DNA from: Campylorhamphus procurvoides
Lineage: Eukaryota; Chordata; Aves; Passeriformes; Dendrocolaptidae
Length of the DNA: 64,000 bases
Assembly (NCBI GenBank): GCA_013396655.1
Contig: WBMV01004349.1
Coordinates: 41,535-105,534, forward strand
Reading direction: 5' to 3'
Shown in pieces: positions 61,893 to 64,000 of the stretch. Position 1 is the first letter of the stretch. The number at the start of each line of letters is the position of its first letter. The notes beneath the pieces were generated by a model. The model had not been told where the DNA came from. It searched no databases and saw only the letters and a list, made by a program, of their open reading frames with translations. A program made the position numbers and the translations under genes.

Positions 61893-64000
61893 GAAAGGAA
61901 CCAGGCTCAGCACAGGCCATTGCTATGGTCACTGTCCATCCCTGGGGTGGGATCATTTCAGAAGTGTGCCCCTAAATCCAGCGAGGGAACCCTCTCTGCC
62001 CAGGAGAGGACGGCTCTGGGTGAAACACCATGTTTCTGAGTCAGGAGAGCTGATGGGAGAGTGAACATTTCAAGAGCAGCAAAATACATCTTTTCTTTTT
62101 TTTTTGTTCTTAAAATGATACAGCAGTCAAAGGAACAAAAGGCAGTAGCAGGAAGGAGAATTTGAGCAGGATGGTAACGTCATTTCATTCCTATTGGCTG
62201 CATCAGTGGCATCAAACTGACATGAGCCAGTCCCTCAGAATAAACTACAATAAATAAAACCAATTGATACCACCAAGGAAACAGCAGTGTGGATATGTAG
62301 GGAAAAGTCTCCTTAACTTCTGCCCAGAACAGTGGAAGCCCTGGTGTGAAGGCTCTCTGGAGGTCTGTGCTGGCAGCAGGAGAGGTGCCTGCACAGAGCA
62401 ACTTCCCTTGGCCACACTGGAACCTAATTGGGCAGTGATGCCCCTCCCAGGGCAACCTGTCCCCAGAGTGACCACCCTCCTGGGCAAAGAGAACTGATTT
62501 TGTTCCTGCCAGAGACATGTTTTACTCCCAGGGATCCCAGCACCATCAGGGACCAGCCAGCAGCTGTGAAGGTGCAGGACTTGGCCCTTACAGTGGAGGT
62601 TCCTCAAGGTTGGGATTCCCGAAACAGCTCCAGGAACAGATCAAGTGGTAATTGATTGCTCAATGATTCAGTGATTACTCAGTTTTTGCTCCATCCACAC
62701 CTCAGTATTTCATTGTTTGGCAAAATATCAGCCTGACTTTGTCCTGACATTGGCACCACGCAGCAGAAGAGGAGCTGAAGTTTGATGTGACTGCGTCAGA
62801 TGGAAGAAAAATTGTTGTGGGTACAGGAAAGCTTGTGTGACTGTGTCCCTGGAGAAATGTCCCACTCCCCAAACTCTGCTCCAACCCTGCCCTGCGCCGT
62901 GTCCAACCCTAAAGGTGCTGGATGCAGAAATGAAATAATGTCTTGCACATTTGCTATAAGTGTTGGAAAAAGGGCTCAGGCAGAGCTGGAAATGCAACAC
63001 CCACGCCCCTTGGAGCCCAGGGCACAGCAGGCTCAGCTCCCTCCAAGGTTTCTACCCATCACCAGGCTGTGTGAGGGAGCAGCAGGTGGCACATGGGCAC
63101 TGATCCTGCACAGAAAGAGGCCAAGGAGCGGGGAGAGAGCAGCAGAGGATGACTCAGGAAGCTCAGCTGGAGGATGAGGAGGGATGCACACACATTCAGG
63201 GCCATCAGCAGCTCCTGGCCCTGGTGAGGGTGTACCAAAAGAGGTGCCATCTGCTTCAGCTGGAGCATCACACAAAGGCACAGGCAGCAAAGGGCCTCTT
63301 GCTTAGACCCTCTTGGCAAGGATAACAAACTCCACAATTGCAACGAAAATAGCCCGAGGCACAGGAGATGAGTGGCCACGGTGTGCACAGAGGTTACCCA
63401 TGCTGTCCCTGCCCCATTTTCAGCCTGTCCTGTGCTGAGGGAGAAGAGCAGCCCCTGGGGGTCCACAGTGCAATCAGACCAGTGCTGAGTGGGATTTGGC
63501 CCCAGCCTTGGGATGGGCAGCAGCTGAATGTGTTGCTGTTCTGCAGGGAAGGACCTGGATGCTGCTGCAAACCTTTGGCTGAGACAGAGTCAGAAGTGTT
63601 GTGCTGGTGCAGAACAGGGGAGTGTCATGGCATGAGAAATAAGACTGCAGTGTGCCAGCACAGGGCTGGGACTACAGGAGCCAGAGGGCCTGGCCTGGCT
63701 CTGCCTGCTTCAGGGGGCAGCTGGGCTGGGGAGGGCTCACACCGGGATGGTGGGAAGGGACAGTCTGGGAGCAAAGGCTGAAAATGGGACCAGTTCACCT
63801 GGGGGAGGTGAAGACCTGGGGGAAGCCACAGCAACACATTCCAGCCATGTGCAAGGCTGAAGGCAGGACAGGGCAAGGAAGTTCCTACTGAGGGAAATTT
63901 TCAGTCCTAAAGGAAAACTGTGTAAGGAGAGTGAGGCAGTGGAACAGAGTGGAGGGAGAGCAGGAACACCCTGGAGTGGGGAGAGCAGGGCAGATGCTTC

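Larger units (their letters stand above)
54419..64000. other. 5' flank of NSMF (no gene recognised)
   Basis: Holds a gap-truncated CR1 (54419-54758), an inverted CR1 (55306-55670), an ancient CR1 pol-region relic (58110-59130), a 32-bp minisatellite (59401-59720) and a CR1 fragment (61778-61892). The rest is non-repetitive to my eye. PNPLA7 is the upstream neighbour in human, but I could not recognise any of its exons. Confidence 0.6.

Noticed and set aside
1..64000. CRISPR arrays, tRNA or rRNA genes, bacterial operons, intact retroviral genes
   Set aside because: The only regular repeats are tandem minisatellites without spacers. No cloverleaf or rRNA sequence was recognised, and the LTR has no internal genes.

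Overview
The window is vertebrate nuclear DNA from a bird, probably a songbird or other neoavian. The evidence is many CR1 LINE 3' ends in both orientations with the avian tail (…TTCCAACCCAAACC…TCTATGATTCT), a solo endogenous retroviral LTR, GC-rich minisatellites and multi-exon split coding sequence. There is no operon, CRISPR array or other prokaryotic feature, and no tRNA or rRNA gene was recognised.

One protein-coding gene can be supported: the orthologue of NSMF (NMDA receptor synaptonuclear signalling and neuronal migration factor; also NELF or Jacob). It lies on the minus strand. Fourteen coding exons run from 33253 down to a TGA stop at 9251-9253. All 13 introns between them are GT-AG, the reading frame is continuous across every junction, and 480 residues are encoded. 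They match the mammalian protein from about residue 45 to its C-terminus. One exon is a 6-nt microexon (25860-25865). The first coding exon (N-terminal ~44 residues, including the myristoylated glycine known in mammals) is not visible. It most likely lies in the 482-base run of Ns (53937-54418), which is bordered by a CpG-rich island, so intron 1 would be about 20 kb.

Layout: 1-8870 is non-coding sequence downstream of the gene, with a 19-bp and a 48-bp minisatellite and simple repeats. 8870-9250 is the probable 3' UTR with a candidate AATAAA. 9251-33253 holds the coding exons, with small CR1 fragments in introns. 33254-53936 is intron 1, with CR1 copies, a complete 501-bp solo LTR with 4-bp target duplication, and the promoter-side CpG island. 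53937-54418 is the assembly gap. 54419-64000 is the 5' flank, with recent and ancient CR1 copies and a 10 x 32-bp minisatellite that shows a 128-bp higher-order duplication; no convincing exon was found there.

I found no new multi-gene system. The most useful observations are the hand-resolved NSMF gene model (microexon, separable NLS/IQ cassette exon, donor-like start of the last exon), the missing first exon, two same-orientation CR1 copies bracketing the large 480-nt exon, and the structure of the minisatellites.
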